Shown in pieces: positions 29,845 through 38,001 of a DNA stretch of 64,000 bases. The translations under genes were made by a program, and so were the position numbers. Positions within the stretch are counted from its first letter, which is position 1. Each line of letters begins with the position of its first letter. This DNA is from Olsenella sp. An285 (lineage in GTDB: Bacteria; Actinomycetota; Coriobacteriia; Coriobacteriales; Atopobiaceae), in assembly GCF_002159625.1 (NCBI RefSeq), contig NZ_NFIZ01000009.1, positions 36,256-100,255 of the forward strand. The letters run 5' to 3'. The notes beneath the pieces are model-generated. The model made no database searches and was not told where the DNA came from. It saw only the letters and a program-made list of their open reading frames with translations.

Positions 29845-30629
29845 TGCAGCTCGACACCCAAAAGCTGAGGGAGTACTACGCGAACCCTCCCGAGGACGTC
29901 AGTCTTGAGGACGTCGACCTCGGGAGGCTTCCTCGTCACGTTTCTATCATCATGGACGGAAACGGCCGCTGGGCGCAGGCCCGCGGCCTCGATCGCTCTA
30001 GGGGTCACGTTGCCGGCGTCGACGCGCTGCGCGAGGCCGTCACCACGAGCGTCCGACTTGGGCTCGACGCCCTCTCCGTCTACGCGTTCTCCACGGAGAA
30101 CTGGCGGCGGCCGCGGCGCGAGGTAGACCTCCTCATGCACCTCTTTGCCACCACGCTCGTGAAGGAGCTCCCGCTCTTCCACCAGGAAAACGTGCGCCTG
30201 CGCTTCCTGGGGGACCTCATCGCCCTCCCGGAAGCCACCTATCGGGTCTTCAAGCAGGGCCTCGATGAGACGGCGGACCACACCGGCATGACGTTCGCGC
30301 TCGCCGTCAACTACGGCTCCCGCGCGGAGATCGCCCGGACCGCCCGCGAGATCGCGCTCGACGTGGCCTCGGGGGCCCTCTCCCCGGAGGACGTCGACGA
30401 GGACTCTGTCTCGAGCAGGCTCTACACCGCCGGGCTCCCTGACCCCGACCTTCTCATTCGCACCTCCGGCGAGATGAGGCTCTCCAACTACCTCCTGTGG
30501 CAGCTCGCCTACACCGAGTTCTACGTCACGGACACGTACTGGCCCGACTTCTCTCGCTGGGACTTCCTGCGCGCGGTGAGCGCCTATCAGGGCCGCTCGC
30601 GCCGCTTTGGCGGTGTTGCCGCGTCATGA
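29844..30629 (+). CDS. uppS: Undecaprenyl diphosphate synthase (cis-prenyltransferase)
   Basis: Builds the C55 lipid carrier for cell-wall synthesis. The catalytic Asp is in SIIMDGNGRWAQARG, followed by FSTENWRRP and the DLLIRTSGEMRLSNYLLWQLAYTE-type end (SNYLLWQ). The GTG overlaps the frr stop; 261 residues. It overlaps cdsA by ATGA. Confidence 0.97.
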   Translation: MQLDTQKLREYYANPPEDVSLEDVDLGRLPRHVSIIMDGNGRWAQARGLDRSRGHVAGVDALREAVTTSVRLGLDALSVYAFSTENWRRPRREVDLLMHLFATTLVKELPLFHQENVRLRFLGDLIALPEATYRVFKQGLDETADHTGMTFALAVNYGSRAEIARTAREIALDVASGALSPEDVDEDSVSSRLYTAGLPDPDLLIRTSGEMRLSNYLLWQLAYTEFYVTDTYWPDFSRWDFLRAVSAYQGRSRRFGGVAAS

Positions 30630-31570
30630 CCGACTCAAGCAGGAAGAGGACCGAGAAGAACGCCGGTCTCGACCGCCAGATAGCCAGGCTCGAGGGCGTC
30701 CGCGCCTCCAGGGAGGAGGCGCGCGCCTCCGGCAACCTCAAGGGCCAGCGCGTGAGGACCTCCGCCGAGAAGCTGCTCACGCGCACCACGTCCGGCGCCA
30801 TCTACGCCATCGTCACCCTGGCCTGCCTCTTTGCCGGGCCCATCACCACCACCGTGCTGGTTGCCGCCGAGGCGTGGCTGTGCTGCTCCGAGTTCTTCCG
30901 CATCTGCAGGATGGGCGGGCGCATGCCCAACGAGATCGTCGGCCTCGCGGCCGCGCTGCTCTTCCCGCCCGTCGCCCTCTGGGGCGGGCTGCTGGCGCTC
31001 ACGCTCGTCATCTTCGTCCTCCTTATGGCGTGTGCCTGCTGGTACGTCTTCGCGCCGCGCGCGAACGTCGCAGACGTGGCCGTGACCGCGTTCGGCCCCA
31101 TCTACACCTCGCTTGCGTTTTCCGCGATCGTCCTTGTGCGCAAGTACGACCCGGGCGTGGATGGTGCGCTCGTGGCGCTCGCCGTGATGCTCTCCATCAT
31201 GGCGAGCGACGCCTTCGCCTACTTCGTGGGCTCTGCCATCGGCGCCCACAAGCTCGCCCCGCGCATCTCGCCCAACAAGAGCGTCGAGGGCTTCCTCGGG
31301 GGCCTCGTGGGGTCCGTCCTGGTGTGGATCGTGATCGCCCTTCTCGTCGTGGGGGAGATGGGAATCCCCATGGCCGCGCTCTGCGGGCTCGTGGTGGGGG
31401 TGGCCGGCGTCATTGGCGACCTCTTCGAGTCTCGCCTCAAGCGCGGGGCGGGCGTCAAGGACTCCGGGAACATCCTGCCCGGCCACGGCGGCCTTCTGGA
31501 CCGCTCCGACTCCATGCTCTTTGGCGGGGTCGCCGCGTACTTCCTACTCCTCTTTGGGGGAATCCTATGA
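30626..31570 (+). CDS. cdsA: Phosphatidate cytidylyltransferase
   Basis: Makes CDP-diacylglycerol for phospholipid synthesis; integral membrane enzyme. The C-terminal signature SRLKRGAGVKDSGNILPGHGG-DRSDS is present, with FLGGLVGSVLVW and about eight hydrophobic segments. A ~55-residue charged N-terminal extension (DSSRKRTEKNAGLDRQ) precedes the first helix; 314 residues. Overlaps both neighbours by ATGA. Confidence 0.95.
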   Translation: MTDSSRKRTEKNAGLDRQIARLEGVRASREEARASGNLKGQRVRTSAEKLLTRTTSGAIYAIVTLACLFAGPITTTVLVAAEAWLCCSEFFRICRMGGRMPNEIVGLAAALLFPPVALWGGLLALTLVIFVLLMACACWYVFAPRANVADVAVTAFGPIYTSLAFSAIVLVRKYDPGVDGALVALAVMLSIMASDAFAYFVGSAIGAHKLAPRISPNKSVEGFLGGLVGSVLVWIVIALLVVGEMGIPMAALCGLVVGVAGVIGDLFESRLKRGAGVKDSGNILPGHGGLLDRSDSMLFGGVAAYFLLLFGGIL

Positions 31571-32766
31571 GCATATTCGAGACGTTCTCCAGCCGCGTGC
31601 GTCGCAATGGCCCCGTGCGCGTTGCCATTCTCGGCTGCTCGGGCTCCATTGGCACGCAGACGCTCGACGTCTGTCGCCGCCACGCGGACCGCGTGCGCGT
31701 GGTCGCCCTCTCGGTGAACGCCTCGACTGAGTTCCTCGTCTCCGCGGCGCGCGAGTTCGGGTGCGCGCACGTTGCCGTCTCCGACGTGCGCCATGCCGCA
31801 GACCCCGTGCTGGTCGAGCTGCCTCACGGCTGCGCCTGCGGCGCAGGGCCCGACGCCGTGACCGAGCTCGCGTGCCTTCCCGAGGTCGACGTGGTGGTAA
31901 ACGCCCTCGTGGGCTTTGCCGGCATGCACGCCGGGCACGCCGCCCTCAGGGCGGGCAAGTCGCTTGCCTACGCCAACAAGGAGTCCATCGTCTGCGGCGG
32001 AGACCTTCTCATGCCGCTGGCGAGACCGGGGATGCTCATCCCCGTGGACTCCGAGCACAGCGCCATCTACCAGTGTCTCGTGGGGGAGAGTCCCAAGAGC
32101 GTGCACCGCATCTGGCTCACGTGCTCGGGCGGCCCCTTCTACGGGCGCCCCCGCGAGGAGCTTGCGGGCGTGACCGCGGCAGACGCCCTCGCGCATCCCA
32201 CCTGGACGATGGGGGAGAAGATCACCATCGACTCCGCCACGCTCATGAACAAGGGTCTCGAGGTCATCGAGGCGCACCACCTCTTTGACCAGCCCATCGA
32301 TGCCATCCGCGTGCTCGTTCACCGCCAGAGCAAGATCCACTCCATGGTGGAGTTCGCCGACGGCGTCGTTAAGGCCCAGCTCGGCGGCTCGGACATGCGC
32401 GCTCCCATCCAGTACGCGCTGAGCTATCCCGAGCGCTGGGAGGCGTCGGTCGACCGCATCGACTGGTGCTCGGCGGACCCGCTCACCTTTGGGGAGGCCG
32501 ACGAGTCCGCATTCGGCTGCCTCGCGCTCGCGCGCGAGGCGGGCCGCGTTGGAGGGACGCTCCCCTGCGCCATGAACGCCGCCAACGAGGTCGCAAACGC
32601 AAGCTTCCGTCAAGGGTTATGCGGCTTTCTCGACATCGAGCGCGTCGTTGCCTCCGTCATGGAGCGGACCGAGGTCGAGCGGGTAGAGTCCCTGGAGCAG
32701 CTCGACGAGGTGGACGCCCGCGCGCGGGCGCTCGCCCATGACGTTCTTTCGGAGGTTCGTTCTTGA
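31567..32766 (+). CDS. dxr: 1-deoxy-D-xylulose 5-phosphate reductoisomerase
   Basis: NADPH-dependent step of the MEP isoprenoid pathway. Motifs are ILGCSGSIGTQTLDV, ALANKES-type AYANKESIVCGG, PVDSEHSAIYQ and TWTMGEKITIDSATLMNKGLE (split here by the numbering of the family). The protein has 399 residues. Its ATG overlaps the cdsA stop, and the rseP TTG overlaps its own stop. It feeds uppS upstream and works with ispG (34157) and ispH (49651). Confidence 0.97.
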   Translation: MSIFETFSSRVRRNGPVRVAILGCSGSIGTQTLDVCRRHADRVRVVALSVNASTEFLVSAAREFGCAHVAVSDVRHAADPVLVELPHGCACGAGPDAVTELACLPEVDVVVNALVGFAGMHAGHAALRAGKSLAYANKESIVCGGDLLMPLARPGMLIPVDSEHSAIYQCLVGESPKSVHRIWLTCSGGPFYGRPREELAGVTAADALAHPTWTMGEKITIDSATLMNKGLEVIEAHHLFDQPIDAIRVLVHRQSKIHSMVEFADGVVKAQLGGSDMRAPIQYALSYPERWEASVDRIDWCSADPLTFGEADESAFGCLALAREAGRVGGTLPCAMNAANEVANASFRQGLCGFLDIERVVASVMERTEVERVESLEQLDEVDARARALAHDVLSEVRS

Positions 32767-34148
32767 GTTTCGTCCTGTCCTTTCTCTCCGCCGTCTTCTG
32801 GGGCGTGCTCGTTCTCTCCGTGCTCGTCTTCGTCCATGAGGGCGGCCACTACCTTGCCTCAAGGATCTGCCACGTCCGCGCGACCGAGTTCTTCCTCGGC
32901 CTCCCGTGCCGCATCAGGCTCTCGCGCAAGAGCGGGAAGGTGGGGACCGAGTTTGGCGTGACACCGCTCCTCCTGGGCGGCTACACGCGAATCTGTGGCA
33001 TGGAGGGCTCCGCGGACGACCTTCTCGCCCCTGCGCTCGACATCGTCATGAGGGAGGGGAGGGTCACCGCCGCCGAGGTAGCTCGCAGGCTGGGCGTCGA
33101 CGTCGATCGTGCCTATGACCTCCTTGGGACGCTCTGCGACTGGGCGGCCATCCAGCCGTACTACGACTCCGCCCTCGGCGAGCGACCGGGGCAGAGCGAC
33201 TGGCCCGCCGCCTTCGAGACGCTCGCACGAGACGCCAACCACCTCACCGAGTACGACCGGGGCCATGACTTCTCACTCCCCGGGTCCACCGCCGCGGGCT
33301 CCCCGCACGACTCTGGGATGTCTCCCGACGAGCTCCTCGAGCACGAGCGCTCCCGCACCTACCTGGGCGTCGGGTTTCTCAGGCGCGTCTTCATGCTCTT
33401 TGCCGGTCCGCTCGTCAACATCGCGCTCGCCTTCGTGCTGGTGACCGTTGCCTTCATGGTGCAGGAGTACCGCTACGTGCCCAACGTGAGCACGCTCGGC
33501 GGCGTCGTCGAGGGATCCATCGCTGAGGAGGCTGGGCTCGAGGCGGGGGACACCGTCACGCGCGTTGGCGAGCAGGGCGTCGACAGCTGGGACGGCCTCG
33601 TGGGGGCGCTCTCGCCCTACCTCGAGTCGGGCACTGACTTCGAGCTCTCATACGATCGTGACGGATCGGAGCAGACCGTTCTTATCGACCTGCCGGATGG
33701 CCAGGCCACCGAGGAGCTCGGCGTCCTCTCAAGCGTTGCCACGTACCGACTGAGCCTGCCCGAGGCGGTGGGCGCCACGCTGGACTACACCGCCCAGACC
33801 GCCTCGTATGTGGCGCAGCTCATCCAGCCCGCCCATACCATGGAGGTCCTCGACCAGTCGAGCTCCATCGTCGGCATATCGGCGATGGCGTCTGAGGCCG
33901 CCTCAACCGGGCCCTTCACGCTCATGGTCTTTGCTGCCGCGGTCTCCATGTCCCTCGGCTTCATGAACCTGCTGCCCATCCCGCCCTTCGACGGCGGAAA
34001 GATCCTCATCGAGGTCATTCAGCTCTTCCTGCGCCGCCCGCTCTCCGCGCGGACGCAGGGCTGGCTCAGCTACCTCGGGCTCGCGTTCATCGTCTTCGTC
34101 TTTGTCATCGTGCTCAAGAACGACGTCGTCCGCTTTGTGATTGGTTAG
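32763..34148 (+). CDS. rseP: Site-2 protease RseP/RasP with a large cytoplasmic insertion
   Basis: Intramembrane zinc metalloprotease that cleaves anti-sigma factors and signal-peptide remnants. The zinc site is HEGGH (His25-His29) in the first helix and NLLPIPPFDGGK (about 403-413) in the last. A PDZ domain covers ~240-310. Residues ~83-203, between the GGYTRICGMEG loop and the second helix, form an insertion with a helix-turn-helix-like part (EGRVTAAEVARRLGVDVDRA) and an acidic linker. The TTG start overlaps the dxr stop and gives 461 residues. The dxr-rseP-ispG order is common; the insertion is not part of the standard family. Confidence 0.93.
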   Translation: MSFVLSFLSAVFWGVLVLSVLVFVHEGGHYLASRICHVRATEFFLGLPCRIRLSRKSGKVGTEFGVTPLLLGGYTRICGMEGSADDLLAPALDIVMREGRVTAAEVARRLGVDVDRAYDLLGTLCDWAAIQPYYDSALGERPGQSDWPAAFETLARDANHLTEYDRGHDFSLPGSTAAGSPHDSGMSPDELLEHERSRTYLGVGFLRRVFMLFAGPLVNIALAFVLVTVAFMVQEYRYVPNVSTLGGVVEGSIAEEAGLEAGDTVTRVGEQGVDSWDGLVGALSPYLESGTDFELSYDRDGSEQTVLIDLPDGQATEELGVLSSVATYRLSLPEAVGATLDYTAQTASYVAQLIQPAHTMEVLDQSSSIVGISAMASEAASTGPFTLMVFAAAVSMSLGFMNLLPIPPFDGGKILIEVIQLFLRRPLSARTQGWLSYLGLAFIVFVFVIVLKNDVVRFVIG

Positions 34149-34156
34149 GTGATCTC

Positions 34157-35233
34157 ATGTCCTCCGCCTCCGTCGCACCCAGGTCCCTCACGCGCCCCGT
34201 AAGCGTCGGCGGAGTCGCCGTTGGCGGGGGCGCGCCCGTCTCCGTTCAGTCGATGTGCACCACGGACACGGCTGACCCGGATGCCACGCTCGCCCAGATC
34301 GGCAGGCTTGCGGGCGCCGGGTGCGAGATCGTGCGCGTGGCCGTTCCCTCCGCACAGGCTCTTGACGGCTTCGAGCGCATCTGCGCGGGGTCGCCCCTGC
34401 CCGTGGTGGCGGACATCCACTTTGACCACCGTCTGGCCATCGAGTCCTGCCGTCGAGGGGCTTCGGCGCTGCGCGTCAATCCCGGCAACATAGGCAGCTG
34501 GGAGCGCGTCGACGCGGTCATCGACGAGGCCGGTGCGGCGGGCATCCCCATACGCATCGGGGTGAACGCAGGGTCGCTCGATCCCGCCTTCGCGGAGCGC
34601 GAGGATCTCACGCAGGTGGAGAAGCTCGTGGGCTCCGCGGCCTCCTTTGTCGAGCACTTCCGCGAGCGCGGCTTCAACGACATCGTGCTCTCCGCCAAGG
34701 CGCACGGCGTCCCCACCACCGTCGAGGTCAACCGCGCCCTCTCCCGCGCCCTTCCCGAGGTCCCGCTGCACGTTGGCGTGACCGAGGCGGGCGGTCTTCG
34801 TCAGGGTACCGTCAAGAACGCCGCCGCCGTGGGGACCCTGCTCATGGAGGGTATCGGCGACACCATCCGGCTCTCCCTCACGGCGGACCCCGTGGAGGAG
34901 GTCAACGTCGCCTGGGACCTCCTCTCCGCCGTGGGGCTCCGTCGCCTGCGTCCCGAGATGGTGAGCTGCCCCACGTGCGGCCGCTGCCAGTGGGACCTCA
35001 TGGGCGTCGCCGCCGAGGTTGAGCGCCGCCTCGCCGGCGTCCGCGCCCCCATCTCCGTGGCCGTCATGGGATGCGTGGTTAACGGTCCTGGCGAGGCCCG
35101 CGACGCAGACATCGGCCTCGCGGGCGGCCGCGGCAAGGCCGTCCTCTTCGCATCCGGCGAGAAGATTCGCACCGTGGACGAGGCGAGCGCCGTCGACGAG
35201 CTCTTCGCCGAGATCGAGCGGCGGTTCACGTAG
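34157..35233 (+). CDS. ispG: 4-hydroxy-3-methylbut-2-enyl diphosphate synthase
   Basis: Iron-sulfur enzyme of the MEP pathway (also called GcpE). The [4Fe-4S] ligands are in SCPTCGRCQWDL and GCVVNGPGEARDADIG. The TIM-barrel start includes VSVQSMCTTDTADPDAT and VADIHFDHRLAI; 358 residues. It is the last gene of the run that begins with pyrH. Confidence 0.98.
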   Translation: MSSASVAPRSLTRPVSVGGVAVGGGAPVSVQSMCTTDTADPDATLAQIGRLAGAGCEIVRVAVPSAQALDGFERICAGSPLPVVADIHFDHRLAIESCRRGASALRVNPGNIGSWERVDAVIDEAGAAGIPIRIGVNAGSLDPAFAEREDLTQVEKLVGSAASFVEHFRERGFNDIVLSAKAHGVPTTVEVNRALSRALPEVPLHVGVTEAGGLRQGTVKNAAAVGTLLMEGIGDTIRLSLTADPVEEVNVAWDLLSAVGLRRLRPEMVSCPTCGRCQWDLMGVAAEVERRLAGVRAPISVAVMGCVVNGPGEARDADIGLAGGRGKAVLFASGEKIRTVDEASAVDELFAEIERRFT

Positions 35234-35612
35234 CCGTTCCTCCCGCCATCGGATTTGGCGGCGTGGCCCCCCGGCTCCGGCTGGTGTTGCCGATTTCTGG
35301 GCCAGGGCGTGACCGTGCACGACCGCGTTGCGCATTTTGGGGCTGAGGCACGGGCACGTGCTGCGGTCCCAGGTTCTTCTCGCGAGCGCTTAACTTTTGC
35401 ATAAACTTTCTATGGGTAAAGGGCTGTCGTCTGCGAAGCACGCCGAGCGCGTTCCCCTCTGGCTGGCTTTAGCCGTGCCCCAGCCCGCATTATCAAAACG
35501 CCCCAGCGTCCTCTTGGTGCCCCAGCCCCATATATCAAAGCGGTCGCAGGCATCCGGCTCCGGCTTGGCGTAGAATCGTGTGCGTTACGTCGTTGAACGG
35601 AAGGGAACGCAC
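35234..35612. other. Intergenic region with GTGCCCCAGCCC repeats upstream of proS
   Basis: This 379-base gap holds no gene that I can support. It carries a short repeat: an inverted copy at 35332-35353 (GTGCCTCAGCCC on the minus strand) and direct copies at 35475-35500 and 35517-35542, each GTGCCCCAGCCC followed by an AT-rich ATCAAA box. The middle part (35390-35415) is AT-rich. A TAGAAT box at about 35571 may start the proS transcript. I see no T-box signature. Confidence 0.6.
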
Positions 35613-37328
35613 GTGAAGCGCTACCAGAAGATGTCCCAGCTCTATGCCCCCACGCTCAAGGAGGACCCGGCCGAGGCCGAGCTCGCGAGCCACCGCCTCC
35701 TGCTGCGTGCCGGCATGATCCGCAAGACCGCCGCCGGCCTCTACAGCTACCTGCCGCTCGCCTGGCGCTCGATCTCCAAGATCGAGGCCGTCATCCGCGA
35801 CGAGATGGAGGCCATCGGCGCCCAGGAGATGATGGTCCCCATCCTCACGCCCGCCGAGCTCTGGCACGAGTCCGGACGCTGGGACGCCTACGGCCCCGAG
35901 CTCATGCGCATCGCCGACCGCCACGGCCGCGAGTTCGCGCTTGGCCCCACGCACGAGGAGACCTTCACGGACCTGGTGAAGAACGAGCTGCGCTCCTACA
36001 AGCAGCTTCCCGTTACGCTCTACCAGATTCAGGACAAGTTCCGCGACGAGATGCGCCCGCGCTTCGGCCTCATGCGCGGCCGTGAGTTCATCATGAAGGA
36101 CGCCTACAGCTTCTCTGCGACGCAGGAGTCGCTCCAGGAGTGCTACGAGCAGGAGAAGGCTGCCTACGCCCGCATTGCGGAGCGCTGCGGCATCTACGCG
36201 CTGCCCGTCGTGGCGGACTCCGGGCAGATCGGTGGCGACACCTCCGTCGAGTTCATGGCGCTCGCGGACTCTGGCGAAGCCGAGCTCGTTTACTGCGACT
36301 GCGGCTTCGCGGCCGACGTCGAGGCGGCGGCGACCAAGGTCCCCGTGACCGAGGGACCCGGCGACGGCACGCTCACGAAGGTTCACACGCCCGGCCTTGG
36401 CACCATCGAGGCCGTCGCCGAGTTCTTCGGCTTCCCGGAGAACGGAACGCGCAAGTCGCTCGCGCTCGTGGCGGAGGACGGCACCAACGTCGTCGCCATT
36501 GTTCCCGGCGACCACGAGCTCAACGAGATCAAGGCAGAGCACCTCTTTGGGGCCTACCACCTCATGACGGACGAGGAGCTCGAGCTCGCGGGCCTGCACA
36601 AGGGCTTCATCGGCCCCGTGGGTCTGCCGGAGGGCGTGCGCCTGGTCTGCGACGAGAGCCTGCGCGAGAGCGAGTCCTGGACCTGCGGCGCCAACGAGGT
36701 GGACTACCACTTCACCGGCGCTCGCCCGGGCCGCGACTTCACCGTGGACGAGTGGGCCGACCTCGTGAGCGTGAAGGAGGGCGACCCCTGCCCGCACTGC
36801 GGCGCCGCGCTCAAGAGCGCCCGCGGCATCGAGATCTCGCAGGTCTTCCAGCTTGGCACCAAGTACTCCGAGTCCATGGGGGCCACCTTCGCGGACGAGG
36901 ACGGCGTGGAGCGCCCCTTCCTCATGGGCTGCTACGGCATCGGCGTCTCCCGCACGCTGGCGGCCGTGGTGGAGCAGCACAACGACGAACACGGCATTTC
37001 CTGGCCCGTCTGCGTGGCGCCCTACGAGGTCGAGGTCGTTCCGCTCGCGGTGAACGACGACGTGGTCACGCCGGTCGCCGAGAAGGTCGTGGACGAGCTT
37101 AGCTCCGCAGACCTCGAGGTGCTCCTGGACGACCGCAAGGAGCGTCCGGGCGTCAAGTTCGCCGATGCCGACCTCATTGGCATCCCGTACCAGGTGATCC
37201 TGGGCAAGCGGGGCGTGACGGGCGGCATGGCCGAGGTCAAGGTGCGCGAGACGGGGGAGCGCTTCGACGTGCCCATGGACGAGCTCGTGTCCTGGCTCAC
37301 CGAGCGCGTGGTGCCCGCCCGGGCATAG
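35613..37328 (+). CDS. proS: Prolyl-tRNA synthetase (bacterial type with insertion domain)
   Basis: Class II synthetase with the editing (INS) domain. Motifs are LYSYLPLAWRS, LGPTHEETFTDLVKNE (motif 2 area), PRFGLMRGREFIMKDAYSF and the late EISQVFQLGTKYSE and GCYGIGVSRT. GTG 35613 is preferred over GTG 35580, since an AAGGGA site precedes it and the product then starts KRYQKMSQLYAPTLKEDP; 571 residues, usual length. Confidence 0.97.
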   Translation: MKRYQKMSQLYAPTLKEDPAEAELASHRLLLRAGMIRKTAAGLYSYLPLAWRSISKIEAVIRDEMEAIGAQEMMVPILTPAELWHESGRWDAYGPELMRIADRHGREFALGPTHEETFTDLVKNELRSYKQLPVTLYQIQDKFRDEMRPRFGLMRGREFIMKDAYSFSATQESLQECYEQEKAAYARIAERCGIYALPVVADSGQIGGDTSVEFMALADSGEAELVYCDCGFAADVEAAATKVPVTEGPGDGTLTKVHTPGLGTIEAVAEFFGFPENGTRKSLALVAEDGTNVVAIVPGDHELNEIKAEHLFGAYHLMTDEELELAGLHKGFIGPVGLPEGVRLVCDESLRESESWTCGANEVDYHFTGARPGRDFTVDEWADLVSVKEGDPCPHCGAALKSARGIEISQVFQLGTKYSESMGATFADEDGVERPFLMGCYGIGVSRTLAAVVEQHNDEHGISWPVCVAPYEVEVVPLAVNDDVVTPVAEKVVDELSSADLEVLLDDRKERPGVKFADADLIGIPYQVILGKRGVTGGMAEVKVRETGERFDVPMDELVSWLTERVVPARA

Positions 37329-37370
37329 TCGCGGCACATCTGCCGCCCATCTGCAGCCCATCTGCATCGA

Positions 37371-37494
37371 GTGCGGTCTGCGAAGCACTCCTTGACCGCA
37401 CCTGGTGGCATCCATCAAGAGGCGGGTCGCACTTGGTACTGAATGACGTCTAAAGAGGCCGCACTCCTCGCCCGCACCCATGAGTGCGGGCGAG
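37371..37494. repeat. GTGCGG hairpin repeats, left cluster
   Basis: Two hairpins: GTGCGGTC (37371-37378) pairs with GACCGCAC (37394-37401), and CTCGCCCGCAC (37467-37477) pairs with GTGCGGGCGAG (37484-37494) around CCATGA. Further CGCACT half-sites lie near 37428 and 37460. The second hairpin has the same core and the same loop as 40069-40100, with different outer pairs that still match. Confidence 0.75.
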
Positions 37495-37531
37495 AATGAC
37501 CGAGCGGCAGGTACTTTTTTCAAATTCGGGG

Positions 37532-37559
37532 TTGACCGAGTGTCTCAGTCTGGTAATAT
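37532..37559 (+). promoter_or_regulatory. Predicted promoter for tRNA-Ala
   Basis: TTGACC (37532-37537), a 16-base spacer and TAATAT (37554-37559), 20 bases before the tRNA. Confidence 0.75.
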
Positions 37560-37578
37560 TCTCTTCGCACCAACGCAC

Positions 37579-37654
37579 GGGGATATAGCTCAGTTGGGAG
37601 AGCGCGTGACTGGCAGTCACGAGGTCAGGGGTTCGAACCCCCTTATCTCCACCA
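37579..37654 (+). tRNA. tRNA-Ala (anticodon GGC), copy 1
   Basis: Complete cloverleaf of 76 bases with encoded CCA. Acceptor arms are GGGGATA / TATCTCC; the anticodon stem CGTGA-TCACG encloses CTGGCAG (anticodon GGC); the T arm is AGGGG-TTCGAAC-CCCCT. It is identical to the copy at 39904-39979. Confidence 0.96.
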
Positions 37655-37663
37655 TGTGAATTC

Positions 37664-37690
37664 GGCGGCGGCTTCGGTCGCCGCCTTTTT
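37664..37690 (+). terminator. Terminator after tRNA-Ala copy 1
   Basis: GGCGGCGGC / GTCGCCGCC stem with TTCG loop and five Ts (37686-37690). Confidence 0.9.
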
Positions 37691-37697
37691 CATACGA

Positions 37698-37773
37698 GGG
37701 CTCTTGGCGCAACGGTTAGCGCAGGGGACTCATAATCCCTGGGTTGGGGGTTCGAATCCCTCAGGGCCCACCA
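37698..37773 (+). tRNA. tRNA with CAT anticodon (Ile2 or elongator Met)
   Basis: Seventy-six bases with encoded CCA. Acceptor GGGCTCT / AGGGCCC; anticodon stem GGGGA-TCCCT around CTCATAA. CAT can belong to elongator tRNA-Met or to tRNA-Ile2 (whose C34 is modified by TilS). It lacks the mismatched first acceptor pair of initiator tRNA, so it is not fMet. I cannot decide between the two by eye. Confidence 0.9.
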
Positions 37774-37781
37774 CATTATCT

Positions 37782-37817
37782 GCCCGGGGACGTCACCGTC
37801 TCCGGGCTTCCCGTTTT
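37782..37817 (+). terminator. Terminator after tRNA(CAT)
   Basis: GCCCGGGGACG / CGTCTCCGGGC stem around TCAC, then TTCCCGTTTTT. Confidence 0.85.
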
Positions 37818-38001
37818 TCGCCCGTTCATTCTCTTAAGCTCTGAATGTGGTGACGAGTTTCACGCGTTCTATGAGCGGGCTTACATCCCCCTTATGCAAG
37901 GGTTACAGCACTATGACGTAACGGGAAGCCGCACGAGGTCTTCTCCCTATACACTCGACGCATCCTATTTGTCCAGGTACGAAGTGGAGGGAGACAAGAT
38001 C

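Noticed and set aside
35234..35612. Possible T-box leader before proS
   Set aside because: I found no T-box sequence or antiterminator/terminator pair; the gap instead holds a short repeat family.
35535..37523. Minus-strand open frame of 662 codons opposite proS
   Set aside because: Antisense shadow of proS with no recognisable domain.
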